In this document: positions 1 to 12,955 of the stretch, piece by piece
Numbering within the stretch: the first letter of the stretch is position 1
Layout of the letters: each line of letters starts with the position of its first letter
NCBI GenBank assembly: GCA_003254905.1
Contig: QANU01013744.1
Location: 267,955-331,954 of the forward strand
From: Nissolia schottii
Taxonomy: Eukaryota > Streptophyta > Magnoliopsida > Fabales > Fabaceae
Length of the DNA stretch: 64,000 nt
Reading direction: 5' to 3'
Position numbers and translations under genes: made by a program
Notes under the pieces: generated by a model
The model's database searches: none
The model's input: only the letters and a program-made list of their open reading frames with translations
What the model was told of the DNA's origin: nothing

Positions 1-627
1 TTAAGCGAAATCGAAGCGCTTACCACTTGGACCAACCACATTGGCACTCATCTCTGCCCACTAATCACTCTTCTCTCCACTAAGTCTAGTTGTATGTTTT
101 TTTAGTCTTTTTAATAATAAAAAAAAACCATTAGTTTACAACTTTTGATGTGTGTTTTGTGTTAAAAGTTTAGTGTTTGATTTTGTTATGTTTGGTAATG
201 TGTTTTGGGTTTTATTGTGTGTTAAATGTGTTTTAATTGAGATTTTCAGATCTTGAGATTAATTTGACAATTGGAGAAAGATGGAGTATATGGCATGAAG
301 CTAGCGCAGCAAGTGCCCAAGTGTTGGAGTTAGAAACCAAGGAGGCATTTTGTCCAGCTAGCACCCAAGTGTGAGAAAGCCAGCACTTGGGCACTAGCGG
401 CGAGGTCGAAGTTTTTCACGTTTTAAAAGAGAAAAAATGAGGGTTACACAAGGTAATCTAGGTTTGAAACACGAAAATAAAGAAGACGAAGAGGTTTCCA
501 AGAGGGTTGAGCCAAGTTGCATTAAGAAGAGAAGAGCTTGATGAATCATAACTCCAAATCATTGATTAATCATGGAGTTTGCTTCTCTTTTCTATTTCTT
601 CTTATTTAATACGAGTAGTTAAGTATA
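1..627. mobile_element. Probable retrotransposon-derived non-coding DNA, left part
   Basis: No gene is visible. The block has the look of the untranslated region beside an LTR in an Athila-like Ty3/gypsy element: short repeated words such as 'gctagcacccaagtg' and 'cacttgggcactagcggcg' and no open frame. It appears to continue at 2589, because the text around 610-622 (ending 'gagtagttaag') and around 2591 ('tttctttagctaggg') reads like one disrupted sequence. Assignment to a lineage is a guess. Confidence 0.3.
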
Positions 628-2588
628 TGTCACATTCCCAAAATTATAATCGGAACGCAAGGGACTAGTTCTCTTATTCACCTCTAAAAACGTTTTCTTT
701 TAAAAATATGTATCTTTAACTTCAATATAACACAAATGAAATATCTTTGCTTAACAAAACATAAACTCTTACAACTTTCACTTTGAAAATAACAACATAA
801 TTGTACATGAAAAATATGCGACATGGTTTGAAGATCCTACCTGTGTATAACTGGAGCACTCTAGACACTGACATGAATATAAAATAAAATAAAGTCTAAC
901 ATAATTCTATAGATAGTTCCACCTCAAGGTAACTGCTTATTCGAGAATCCTAACCTCCTAGTAACTGACCATGACCTCCATGAAGCTATTTCTACATCTT
1001 AACTTGTAATTGGAAGGGAAGTTGATGGGTGAAAACTCTGGGGAGAGTCTTATTGAGCAAGCGATTGCCCACAGCACCAATAGAATATTTCAAAATATGG
1101 ACATATATAATATAATACATAATAATACTATTCATAGCATAAAACCATTATAATGTCATAATACTAGTAATAAAGCTTTCATGAAAACATTAAAACAAAA
1201 ATATAGAAAGATATCTAGATAGACAGATCCTGAGCATTACGGTTTGACTTAACTAACTACCTGAATACCTTGGTCTCCATAGCTTATGGCAACTTATCTA
1301 TTTGAGTCTCCAAATCTTGATAGCTGAACTGATTCTAAACTACAATGGTACCAAGTGTCAATGTAGATTGTCGCTGACTTACAGTTTTATTCTATATCCA
1401 ACTTCCATGAAAATAATTTAACCATAATAGCATAAAATCTAATAACTGATAACATGATTTGATAAAGTTATGTAACTGACATGAACATAATCATTGAAAT
1501 CCACGAACATACACATGAAACATGATCATCTCTATACACTAAACAATGATCCATTGACGTTTCTAAAAAGGGTTTGCATGATTTGTAAAATCTTTTCGTA
1601 AACTATTTTGTAAACAATTTCATAAACGTTCATAGCGATAAATCTAATTTTCACAAATTCCTACAAAAGGTTTCCATAAAATGATTTCATAAATACTTTC
1701 ATAAAGCAATGTTTTCATAAATCTTTATTTTCTAAAAACATCTTTTTCATAAAAATAAATCCTTATTTTTCATAAACATTGAAAGTATTAAAACTAAACC
1801 ATGCTTGTAAAATATGAACATAAACATAATGGTTAAAATAAGTCATGAGCAACAATCCACTCACCTGCGTTTCCGTGAGAGTGATGTCGCAACCAATGTC
1901 AACCTGCGAAACCCTAAACGACATTACTGAACTAAAATGGAGACATAACAAGGAATACATAGGAATTACTAACACATTGAATTAATGAAACAACATAACT
2001 AAAAGCAAAATAGTGCAATTGGGCACTAATTTTTAATGCTACAACACCCTAATGGCACTGCAACGTTGGTGTTGCACAAAATCCTAAGCTGACCCCAACA
2101 CCATAGTGCCCTTGCAATGTTATAGCATTGGTGAGCCCAACGCCATGGTGCCTTGGTAGCATCGTTGTACTGGCACTGCTACAAGAAACCCTAAAATGAT
2201 GAGAAAGAAAGACTAGAGGACTCACCACTAGTGATTAATATTGAACACTTAGCTTTGAGCTCCCACGCTCCACCTAAGGCGCAACTAAAGCTTCAGAAGG
2301 TCCACACTAGGAGGGACCCTCACTTGCAGTTGTGAAAAAAAAAAAGATAGGACTCTATTTGTAGGGAAAGAGTAGCACCTCCACACTCTCACATAACCGA
2401 TATGAGACTTTGAAGGTTGGTCATGAATGCTATTGCACTCCCATGGCGCAACGATGCTCGAACTATGGCACCTATGTGGCGCTACGTCACCTTCTTGACA
2501 CTTTGGTGTTGCTACTAGGGTCCAAAAGTAAATCTTTTTTTTAGACACTCTATCCTACACTTTAAATTACTAAACCTATGGGTCATCA
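628..2588 (+). mobile_element. Putative solo LTR A (Ty3/gypsy type)
   Basis: The block starts TGTCACATTCCC and ends GGGTCATCA, the TG...CA ends expected of an LTR. No long frame is present. It shares ordered words with the blocks at 11452 and 26665: 'cgcaagggactag' near the start, then 'ggagcactctagacac', then 'ggtgaaaactctggggagagtct'. The three therefore belong to one LTR family in the same orientation. No clean 5-bp target duplication was found, so the exact ends are uncertain. Confidence 0.5.
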
Positions 2589-3579
2589 TAGTTTCTTTAG
2601 CTAGGGTGATGATGTCGCTTGACTCGAATGATGGGAATTGGATTTTTTTTTGCTTAATTTAAGTTTCTATGTTAGTTATTTGAGTATTTTTCGTAGTTCT
2701 TAATACTTTTATGATTTGGTCATTCATGAATTGATTTAGGGTTTATATATTGAATTGAGAAATATGTATATGAGCTTTGCTCATGTGATAAACGCCATGA
2801 TTTGACTTTATATATCCCGGACTAGATATTGTTGGTTGTGTGGTTTGCTTGAACCTTTTCTACTTTGAATTCATCTGAGGGATTAGAGTTTTTCATTTAG
2901 TTAAAAAGAGGATTAATGTGCTAAGGAATAGGTTGTTAACTTGGAAATTTTGACTATCAAATGTGGAATTAAAGTTTGGTTAAGTGAGAACTCTTAGACG
3001 CATTGAAAAAGTCAAGTGAAATCGAATCTCTACTCCTTTTACAACAACAGTTTGCTCTCATTCATTTCATATTATATCTTTTAATAAGTAAATAAAAAAA
3101 CAAAAAATCTTCAATAGTTGCTTGATTCTAGTTAGTTCCGTAAGAAATTTCTTCGGTCCCAATTGAGTACTATCTACATGGAAATCGAATTAGCAAATTA
3201 TTGATTGGTAACTCAACTCATGCGGATGATATTCATTCTCACTCTTTATTATTTGAACGATTCAGTATATATGTCGAAGAGTTATCATCATGCATTTAGT
3301 TCTATGGTACTCATAGTTTTATAGAGGTAAAATTGGTATAAATCAATTAATTATATATTAGAATGCTAAAACGATCATCACTATGAAATAAATTGATTTT
3401 TCTAAAACAATCATGAAATAAATTGGTTTTCTTAAAATTATCCTAAAATAATACTGTAAATATATAATAAAAATCACTTTGGTCTTATATTTATTAAATG
3501 TCAATCACTTTAGTCGCTCATTAGTCCCCAATTTATTCTACCAACAGACAATGGTGACATGGTCATTAATTGCAAAAAA
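2589..3579. mobile_element. Probable retrotransposon-derived non-coding DNA, right part
   Basis: This looks like the continuation of the block at 1-627 after the LTR-like insertion. It is non-coding and AT-rich. A short direct repeat ('atgaaataaattg...tttctaaaa', around 3380-3440) is visible. No gene is recognised. Confidence 0.25.
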
Positions 3580-5180
3580 TGTAACATCCTAGCTTGCGGC
3601 TTACGCTTAAGTTGTAAACAATGCTCATTAGATTGTTATCTGCTTTGGTTGGAATGCTTTTAGTCCGGTAATATTTCAAAAATATTCTTTACTTGAAAAT
3701 ATGTACCAATTTAAAACTTTTTTATTTCTTTATTAAAACATAAGATATGAGCCATGCGTATTTAAGAAGACATATACATATATTCAAGCGATAGAGTCTA
3801 AGAGACTTAGGCGTTTCTCGACATAAAAGATAAGTGTTCACAACAAATTCCTAGAAAGCATAATGTACATTCATTCATGTAGGTCCAGAAATAATTACAC
3901 ATTTGGTTATACATAATACACCTAATACACATAGGAGCTAAGGACATGTCTCATCCCGTTAACTAATACAAAATACAAAACACGCCACGATGCGTGGATA
4001 AACTCTGTTGTCCTACTGCTTCCCTGGAACACTTGAATGCCAAGATCTTTACTCGTTTGGTGAAGCCTGTTCTTTTCTGGTATGTTCGTTATAATCACCT
4101 GGAATCATAAATGGGTGGGGGTTGAGAACGTTGCGTCCTCAGTGGGGATCCTCAGGCATAGCTATTCGTTTTTGCTTTATTTATAATCCAGGCCACTCAG
4201 GAGATCTCTAGGTGTCAAAGTATACTAAAATCCCTTCTTATCATTGTTTTAATCCATGCTAGTCCTGAGCAGCTTTATCTAGTTTACTAAGTGATCAGGA
4301 ATTCTAGTCTTTGCAGTACCTAACATAGGAAAACTTATCGTACTTACTAATCCTAATCGCTTGAGTAGCGTGACATCGGATCACGCACTCTTGTATCGCA
4401 TAACCTTATAGAGGTCATCTTGTGAAACTTTTGTTACTCGACGTTGCCTTATTGTATACATATAAAATCATCATATACATACATCACATATAGCATGCAT
4501 GAAGGGATCTGGGTAGATCTCTTATGCGCCCTATCAGGTGTTTTCATCGGGGCAGCATCCTTCTTATCTTTTTGTGTCTATCCCCGTTTGTACCCAGTGG
4601 GACCGTCGTCCAGTTGCAATGTACAACCTACATTGTTTCCGTATCCTTGACAACCAGGCAGAGCTCATAGTTAAGTGGTAGCGAACCACAGATGCATTTA
4701 GCATACAATATTAATAGGGAATGGCCATCCTGCTGTAGGATGGTGAGGGGCCGCCCTTACAGCGTCACCAAAGGTGGGCTCGTACTTTCGTAACCTTTTC
4801 TTTATCTTTCTTGACTTTCTCGTACTCTTAGCTACTTTGACTTGATTGGATACCATAACACTATTCTTGTGACATATACTCGTCTTTTTTAGTCTGACTT
4901 CGATATTATAACAGGTCTAAGCCTACTTCCTCGTCATAAACCAATCCTTATTGTCAGACTGGCGAGGGACTTGTCTGTTGATGTGCCAAGAGAAGGGATT
5001 CCCTATTATATAACTAAGTATATATCTTTAAGGTATTCCGATCCCATTGTGGCCAAAACCTTCTTAAGATCTTATTTGTTCCCTATGTTCAATTATCATC
5101 TTTTCTTAGATACGCAATTGTCCTTCTAGTTATCTAAGGTTTTCCTAACACTCTAACGGCAACCCAATTCCTCATGATGC

Positions 5181-5240
<60 letters not shown>

Positions 5241-6987
5241 GATACAACACATAAGATGCAGTTAATTTCACATGAATCTCAAAATCTGTAAACCAAAGTG
5301 TACCAATGTTTTTCGTGATATGCGTAATCTCAGGGATTCACGAGTTCTCCAAAAACTATCTTGTGATTTTCTCATGACTCTTAGTATATTTCTTGTAACT
5401 TTCCTAATTCACCATCCATATTTATTTTTAACTTTAACTTGGTTGTCACAGAAACTCCGATATTCCGTTTTTCTTCAAAATTTTAGTTATCAAAAACCTC
5501 AAGGGTCCAAGACTTCTCCCACAAGGTTTTTGATAGCTCTAAGCTCATTTTTCACATATATAAACCCAAATTTTTAACCCAAAGTTTTGAAATTGCATTT
5601 TTACCCTTCTTGCCCAAAATGCCATTTTTACCCGTAAATCTTGATTTTCTTCGAAATTTTAGTTATAAAAAATCCCACGGGTTCACGACTTCACCCAATG
5701 GTTTTTGATAGCTCTAAACTCATTTTTCATGAAAACAAACCCAGATTTTCAATCCTATTTTCTGAAATCCCCATTTTACCCTTGCTCTCCCGGAACGTCA
5801 TTTTACTTAATTTGTTTGAGAAATTTGTCGGGGGCTCCGAAAACTTTGAAACTTAACACCCCCACTTGATTTTTCATGTAGATTTCAAAAATGATGTTAT
5901 TTTTTCATGATAAAAATCCCAGCCTACAGTTTCTACTCAACCTTGTTATTTTCATATTTCAAACCTAGTTAAACTTATATCCCAACAAACTCACAGATAA
6001 ACACTAGCAGTTTTTCAGGCAAACAACAACAACATCAGCAACATATACATAACAATATTCATACATCTAGGCCACTCAAGTGGTGGTCATCAAAGGTTAC
6101 CCACTCTTGGAAGGATTTCAAGTAGATGGAGCAAACTTTGCGTAGAAGTCCCTTGAAGCCTTGGTGTTTCCAACACTTGCTTGATTTGTTACAGAAGGTA
6201 TTCTAGTGTACGTGAGCTAGGGTTTCCCTAGGGGAAAACAAGGAAAATTTTGAGAGGACAAAGGTGATGAGGGCCACAATTTTGGAAGGGAAACTAAGAG
6301 GAGAACTTAGTGAAAATAAGGAAAGAAAGCAAAGATGGAAGTGTTCTTCAAATGGAGCAAAGGATGGAAGTGGTCTTGGTGAAACCATGGAAGACCCTTA
6401 AATAGGGAAGCAAGGCCGTGGGCTTGCTCATGAATTTGGGCCTTCATCTTTTTTTTTTTTGAAAAAGAAATGAAAATGAGATAATTCATCCATCATGAAT
6501 GGTGACTTATGCATAGAAAATGGAAGGAGATAAACTTTGACTTGTTGGCTTGCTTAGGTGTATGTGTGTGCTGGCTGTGTGTGTGTGTGTGTTATGGCCG
6601 TGCGTGTGTTTCAAATTTTGGGTTTTGGTGTGTGGATTTGATCGTGTTTGGTCGTTAACTTTCCGTGTACGGGTATCCTAAAAATTCTCTAAACACACCA
6701 TCTTAATCTAGTAATTTTTCTAATAAGGAATTTCAACTAATCCAAGGTATTCGTAACTCAACTTTCGTAAAAGTGCGTTTTACGGATACTTTCGATATGT
6801 AGTTAAATTCCACCGACAAAAGATAATTGATCTGGATTTTGCTGAATTTTGCGAAACTGCGAAACTATTACCTTGACTGACATTTGTAGAAAATAAAACT
6901 GGTGATTTAAATTTTCAGTTTAAATAAATGACTCGTATATTTATTTATTACGCGAAATCTTTATTAAAGAAAAAGTGGGATGTTACA
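3580..6987 (+). mobile_element. Putative 3.4-kb solo LTR D (Tekay-like Ty3/gypsy)
   Basis: The block starts TGTAACATCC and ends GGATGTTACA, a perfect 10-bp terminal inverted repeat with TG...CA ends. AAAAA lies immediately on both sides (3575-3579 and 6988-6992), which fits a 5-bp target duplication. The interior is non-coding over 3.4 kb. Such ends and lengths are known for LTRs of the Tekay/Del chromovirus lineage. With no internal gag-pol, a solo LTR left by LTR-LTR recombination is the simplest reading. The A-rich duplication is low in complexity and could be chance. Confidence 0.7.
5181..5240 (+). repeat. (ATA/TAA)n microsatellite
   Basis: A 60-bp uninterrupted trinucleotide run inside the putative LTR D. 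Confidence 0.97.
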
Positions 6988-7139
6988 AAAAACAACGTCA
7001 TTTTAATGAAGAAAACAAATACAATAAAAATTTAGCCACAATTTAATTGGGGTTAAGACAATAGTGTAAATTATTTCTTTTTGAAAAATAGCCATGGTTT
7101 AATTTTTATTATTGTTCGAAAAAATTAAAATTAAAAAAT

Positions 7140-7200
7140 AAATTAAAAATTAAAAATTTAGTCACGGTTAACCGTGGCTAGTTTTCCAGTAAATGCAAAT
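7140..7200. repeat. Perfect palindrome CACGGTTAACCGTG in AT-rich DNA
   Basis: The 14-bp palindrome at 7163-7176 is preceded by related words ('tagccacaatttaattgg' near 7033 and 'tagccatggttt' near 7091). Repeated short words of this kind occur in the subterminal regions of CACTA or Mutator elements, but no element ends were found, so the origin is unknown. Confidence 0.4.
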
Positions 7201-7299
7201 CAACCCTTAATAATAAACAGATGGAGTAGCAAGACTCATTCATTTTAATTAAGAATGGAAGGCAAAATTCGAACTACGGGAACACAAGGCACATTCGAG

Positions 7300-8520
7300 G
7301 CACATTCACAACAACAGGTAAGAAAACAGAAAAGGTAATAAGAAATACTTACAGGAAGGGAATAGAAGACGAGCGCACGAAAGAGAAGTCCTCAACTCAG
7401 AAGCAAACCCTCAAGGTAAATCGCCTCAAGAATAAGAACGCCTTAGAAGATGAAGAGAAATGAAGAAATGTGTCGAAAGAAAAGGAAAGAGGAGTAGCAG
7501 GACGGTTATGAGAGGGACGTTTTGTATACGATGCGATCAGGGAAATGGAGGGGCGCCGAGACGGTTCAGAAAAAGCAAATTTGAAAACCGTACCCGAACA
7601 TTAATGGAGCACGAAAAATGAGGCGTTTTCCCTCCAAACGCATCATTACTCCCCGGCCTCGAGTACCCATCAGTTGCGCCCTTGCCACGTGTCTGCAATC
7701 AACGGCACCAAAATCTCCCGCGATGGGAAGCACGTCCCATCAAGAATCCCCAAACGTCACGTCCTCGAGAAGGGAATCAGATCATGAAACGAGTCACAGC
7801 AAGCCACTCCATCCGCGGACAATACGGCACGATATACACGGAAGCCATAGCAAAAATTGAGGCCTTGAATTCGGACCCCATCGTTCCACTCCGCGCTCCG
7901 AGCTGGGGCGCTCCTGTTACGGACTGGGCCATAAAGGCCCATCCTAGTGACCCGGCCGCCCAAGCCCAGGTCCGCAAACCCATCTTACCTGCTCGGGATA
8001 AGCCACCCCGAGATCCCCGTCCATCCTAGCGATCCGACAGCCCACGCCTAGATCTGCGTGCCCGTCTTACCTGCTCGGGATAAGCCACCCCGAGATCCCC
8101 GTCAACGGAACGGCTCGGGATAAGCCACCCCGAGATCCCAGTCATCTTATCTGCTCGGGATAAGCCACCCCGAGATGCTCGGACAGCCCACCATACGCGG
8201 GTCGAGATATTCTCCCATTGCCGTGATACACAGAACAACCTCAACCACTTCAATTATGTAGCAGCCCGTACCTCAGGTATGAAGATCATCTAATTATCAC
8301 TTACTATACTCCTAAAACCCTTGCTTACTTGAGCGTTGGAGTGTTTGCAGGTATCCACCACAATGCGAGTCCAGAGATCGTGCCAGAGCCTTCGTTAGAT
8401 CCCAGAGCTCCCGAATTCCAGAAAGTGTACCGAGATGCATACTTCAGAACTATATATATGTCCTTGCCACTCAATTCGAAGGCAACTGTTAGTAGTTTCA
8501 CCTTGCTTCCTGCAAGCTAG
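7300..8520 (+). mobile_element. GC-rich LTR-like block (Tat/Ogre-type Ty3/gypsy)
   Basis: This is a sharp GC-rich island in AT-rich surroundings. Its right part carries 'cttgagcgttggagtgtttgcaggtatcc' split over 8329-8360, wording I associate with the R/U5 end of plant Tat-lineage LTRs. Upstream are 31-bp hairpin repeats (7991-8182) and two copies of an 82-bp unit. Short open frames here overlap in several frames and have no recognisable domain, so I treat them as non-genic. Boundaries are approximate. Confidence 0.45.
7991..8182 (+). repeat. Four copies of a 31-bp hairpin repeat
   Basis: Copies start at 7991, 8073, 8113 and 8153 and contain CTCGGG-ataagccac-CCCGAG, a 6-bp stem with a 9-base loop. 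Copies 1 and 2 sit in an 82-bp repeat that also includes 'catcctag' and 'cttacctgctcggg'; copies 2-4 are 40 bp apart. The last copy diverges after the stem. Confidence 0.9.
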
Positions 8521-8970
8521 TGAAAATCAGCATCAACAACTTCCAATTTCCAAGCCTTCATTTAATATTCCTTCTTACATTGGAGAACACAACGGTCAAA
8601 ACTGCCTGAAAGCGTTGCACCCACTTCACTGTTTTTTTTTATTCAACCAACTTCGATGTTTACAACTGTGAAATTGTTTTTTTTTTCTTCTGAAATTACA
8701 AAATCTTCTATTCTCCTTCAAAAATATATTATATTCTCCCAACTTATCATTTTAATCACTATCTTAATTATTAAATAAAATAAAAATAAATATAATTAAT
8801 ATTTTAAAATTTTTATATGACCAAAAAGATGAGTCATCATCATTATTACTTTAATAACTTTATTAAATACTTTATTTCTTTTTGAATTAATATCTTTTCT
8901 TTTTCAAAATAAAAAGAGATGATTATATTCATTATTTTACTATTTATTTAAAAGGAGATGCTTTATTTGA

Positions 8971-9146
8971 TAGAGAAATTTTTATATGATCTTAGAGCAC
9001 ATTTAACGTGTGCTCTAAAAGCATTATCAACCACTTATTTTGATTTTTAATATTTAAAAAATATATAAGAATTAAGAAATTAGTGGTTGAAAATGGTCTT
9101 TAAGCAAGCATTAAACGTGGTCCAAGAGCATACAAGAATTTCTCTA
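8971..9146. mobile_element. MITE-like hairpin element, about 176 bp
   Basis: The two halves are imperfect inverted copies over about 65 bp. The left arm starts TAGAGAAATTTTTATATGAT and the reverse complement of the right arm starts TAGAGAAATTCTTGTATGCT. The arms meet at an AT-rich centre. No coding capacity. The target duplication is not clear, so the superfamily is open. Confidence 0.7.
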
Positions 9147-11451
9147 ATTGACATGAGATGATCATGTAAATGAATGTGATATGATATACATAGCACTCTT
9201 TTCTTATTTTAAAAATGAGAGAATTTTAATTTCTTTCTTTTTGTAATAGATGTTATTTTTTTAATTTTAGGTTCATTTTTAACAATGTATATAAATTTCA
9301 AATTATATTTAGATATACCAAGTAAAAAATAAACCTAAAAATAAAAAAACAGAGACTTATTATAAAATAAAATTAGCAATTTTGTTCAAAAACGTGTTGA
9401 TAGGTCAATGGTAATAATATAATCAAGATACACTTGTCGCATAACCTGGTTCATTGGCTCTACTATGTTGCCTTTTTTTTCTTTACTCGATGAAATATAC
9501 TTTTCATTAATGACAGTCAAGTCGAGATAAGCATACAAACCTGAACTCATAAAGACTGAGACTAAACAACCCTCAGCAAGTGCAGGACAAGCTTCGTGAT
9601 GATGCCTTTCTTAATTGAAAAATTTGTGGTCCAAAGATCCTTAGTTTGGATCCACAATTAGTGAATCAACTTCTTGTTTTAATAATAAATCAACCCCATC
9701 ATAAAGCATATTTCGTATGAGCATATTCAGGAAGTGCTCTGTTGGCACTTGGCATAATTCTATATGTCGCCGCCTTGCCCCCATCCAAGCATCTTATCAT
9801 ATCTTAGTTTCCAAAAGCTTCTGTATTCAATAATCACATTTAATTGATTTATTAGCATGGTTTTGTTGAGTGATTCATCTGAAATTCTTCTTTAATTTTC
9901 TTTTTTATAACATTTGTATCCCAAAAATTGATTGATATGATTCTTATGTAAATGTGGGTGTCACGAGCTACTCAAACCTTCAAATGGTGTCAATGTATGG
10001 CGTGAGGAGTGTTTTACGAACTTTTTACTCTGAATTCTTCAGGGAGATGGGAAAGAAGGCAAGAGATAGATGAAAAAGAGGGAGGGGTATAATAGATTTT
10101 TTTAAAATTAATTTTTAAATTATTTTAAATATTAAATTTAATTTTTTTTCTTGTACTGATATTCAGACTCTACTATTAATGAGATCGATTAATCCAATTT
10201 GAGATACTATGATTGCACACAAAGTTTGTCATTCTGCCATTGGACCAACTATATATTGGTAAATATTAAATTTGATGATATCTACTAATTTAATGTCAAA
10301 TTTTTAAATATAAAATTGATGTAAAAAATTTGTTATGACTAAATTAAAAATATTAGGACCAAATTTCCATATTTAATTTTTTTTTAAAGAACAAAAGAAA
10401 CATCTTTATTTTTTTAGTTTGACCCACGAGCTAGGCCACTACAATAAACAAAAGTGATTAATTTTTAATTTTTAAATATAAGTTAGAGATATACATACAA
10501 TCTTGTGACTTATTATGTATAGAATGATGTACTGAATGATTCTTGTGTACAAAAGTTAATTGTATCCTTCTATATACGAATACACAAACCTATTTTAAAC
10601 GTTAACGATTCTAGTACAATTTTTATTTTTGAGAAAATGGTATAGAATGAGAAAAATATCGTTTTTTTTTGCTACTTTGACTTACAAAATAACTATATAT
10701 TCTTGGATCTTTGGTTAAATTCATTTGTTTCATTGCGTAATATTATTTTATGATAATTGGTTTGTTGATTTTTTTTTTTGTTTGATCTCAAATTGAATAT
10801 AAAAAAATTTAAAGCTGATGCTCCAAACTAATGTGACATTCAGGATATTGACATTATTTTATAATAACTGATAAATAGTAAAGGAAATTGACATAAAAGA
10901 AAAATAAAAATGAGAATTATATCATTTGATCAAAATTTACGCACTAAAAGTTATCTTTACAATTTGTTTCTATTATTATCACAGTTTAAATTAGTAATTA
11001 GTCATTTAAATATTTTTAAAATGTAAAATATTTAATACTTCTCATTAGTTGAATCAAAATTTTAAAATTAAAAAGGACAGAATATATAAAATTTTTAATT
11101 AATAAATTTAAATAAAATAGTTCAAATAATTTTTTATTTGCGTGCGGGTTTTGACTCCACCACAATGATTAATCATAGAATTTTGTGAACATCTAACATG
11201 GATTAGACTCTTGAGTGGAGAGCAGAGAAGCTCTGATACAAATTGTAAAGCACAATTTGGAGATTTGATTCCAACCATGACCTATAACAAACAAATTTGA
11301 TATAAAGATTACCTAAAATGATTGAGGAGTGTGAATTCATGACTCATTCTTGGTTCTACAGACATGGAGTGTTGAGTGATAGAGAGATGGAGAAATGTAG
11401 ATCACAAAGGAAAACTTCATATTTCCATTAAGATGAAAAATATAGACACTG
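9147..11451. other. AT-rich intergenic DNA, no gene recognised
   Basis: Very AT-rich with homopolymer tracts. A small imperfect hairpin ('ttgtggtccaaag...tttggatccacaa') lies at 9625-9660. At 11231-11243 'agctctgatacaa' is close to the reverse complement of the initiator-tRNA primer-binding site of Copia elements, so a minus-strand Copia scrap may lie here. Nothing else is supported. Confidence 0.6.
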
Positions 11452-11927
11452 TGTCACCCCAACTTAGGAGGTGACAGATATGTAAAGGACAATTCTCTTA
11501 CGGAAGTTTCTGTTCGCTTTTCATAAAAATATGCACACTTTAATTAAAAATAAATAAAACTTTTTTTTTTAAATAAACATAAACTTTTTAACATTAAACA
11601 CAAATATATATGATAAAATACGCGACTGGCCCGAGGATTTGCATGTATACAATTCGAGCACTCTAGACATCATTCGATTACAAAATAAAAATAAGACTAA
11701 TAATTCTTATAGGTAGTTTCACCCAAAGGTGAATTGCTGACTCTTGGATTCTGACGCCGCTACACTGATCATAAATTTCATGCTCTACTATGTTGTTTCA
11801 TAACCTGTAACTGAAGGGGGAGGTTGAGGGGTGAGAACTCTGGGAGAGTCTCAGCGAGAGGCCGTCTGCACGGTGACATGGGACACTTCGAAAAATACAT
11901 GACATGCAAATGCAATACACATAATAT

Positions 11928-11950
11928 ATATATATATATATATATATNTA
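11928..11950. repeat. (AT)n microsatellite containing one N
   Basis: An alternating AT run with a single undetermined base at 11948, probably an assembly or base-calling problem. Confidence 0.95.
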
Positions 11951-12057
11951 TAGTAATAACTAATACATAAAAACAATTGAAAACATAACCAGTTGAGGAG
12001 TTATCTCGATAGACATCCGAGCATTACGGTTTCTCTTATGATGCATTATCCTGGACA

Positions 12058-12213
12058 CACTACCCAAATACCTAGACCACGACAGTCGGGGATACACTGC
12101 CTGAGACTATAGATTCCTGATAGTTAGTCTCGTTGCACTACCCAAGTACCTAGGTCACGATAGTTGGGGATACACTGCACGAGTCCATAAGTTCCTGATA
12201 GTTAGCCCTAATC
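12058..12213 (+). repeat. 78-bp tandem duplication in LTR B
   Basis: Two copies (12058-12135 and 12136-12213) begin 'cactacccaaatacctag' and 'cactacccaagtacctag' and end 'gttcctgatagttagtc/c'. They have diverged at several positions. Confidence 0.85.
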
Positions 12214-12924
12214 TACATGATACATGGCATCGGACATCACGGACTGTCATGTTCGGGATTTACGATCTTACCCTAAATCTACTTAAATCCTATTATACTT
12301 TACGATCATACAAGATATACCAGGGTCAATGTAGGTTGTTCTGACTTACAGTTATATCCTAAATATCCTCCCATGAAAACAATTTTAAAATACATAACAT
12401 GATAATATAATCCTTTAACTGATAATGCTAGCATAATATGACTTAATATCTTTAAATGTTTTATCTTGAAAAAATAAAAGTAGACTAAGATCTTATGCTT
12501 AGGGAGGTTTCCAGGTAAAAGAGGTGTGTCACAATGGTCATCTTAAGTACCAAGTCTTGTCCTTAGCCAGAGCATTTCCTTAACATAAGTCTTCTCTCAC
12601 TAGAATCTTTCCTTAACCATGATCTTTATTAAAGGTTTAACTAAACAATATGAATATCTATATCGCTTAATACTAATCACACACATAACATGAATATATT
12701 TAATGCAGTAAAATGTGTGGTCCCATGTGTTTCTAAATAGTTTCATGATTTTCTAAAATAGTTTCGCAAATATCTACTCCATAAATAAAGAGTTTCTAAA
12801 TAAATAATCATGAGAAAATAACTAATTAAATAAAAGAATAACTAACTTCATAAATACATAAATAAAATAATAAATTCCACCTCCTAGGATTTTATAAAAC
12901 ATGCATAAATAAAATAATTCTAAA

Positions 12925-12955
12925 ATAAATAAATAAATAAATAAATAAATAAATT
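12925..12955 (+). repeat. (AAAT)n microsatellite
   Basis: A run of 'aaataaataaat' units inside LTR B. Confidence 0.9.

Noticed and set aside
7618..8253. Several overlapping open frames in a GC-rich stretch
   Set aside because: Frames on both strands are open because of GC content; none has a recognisable domain, and the stretch has LTR-type repeats.
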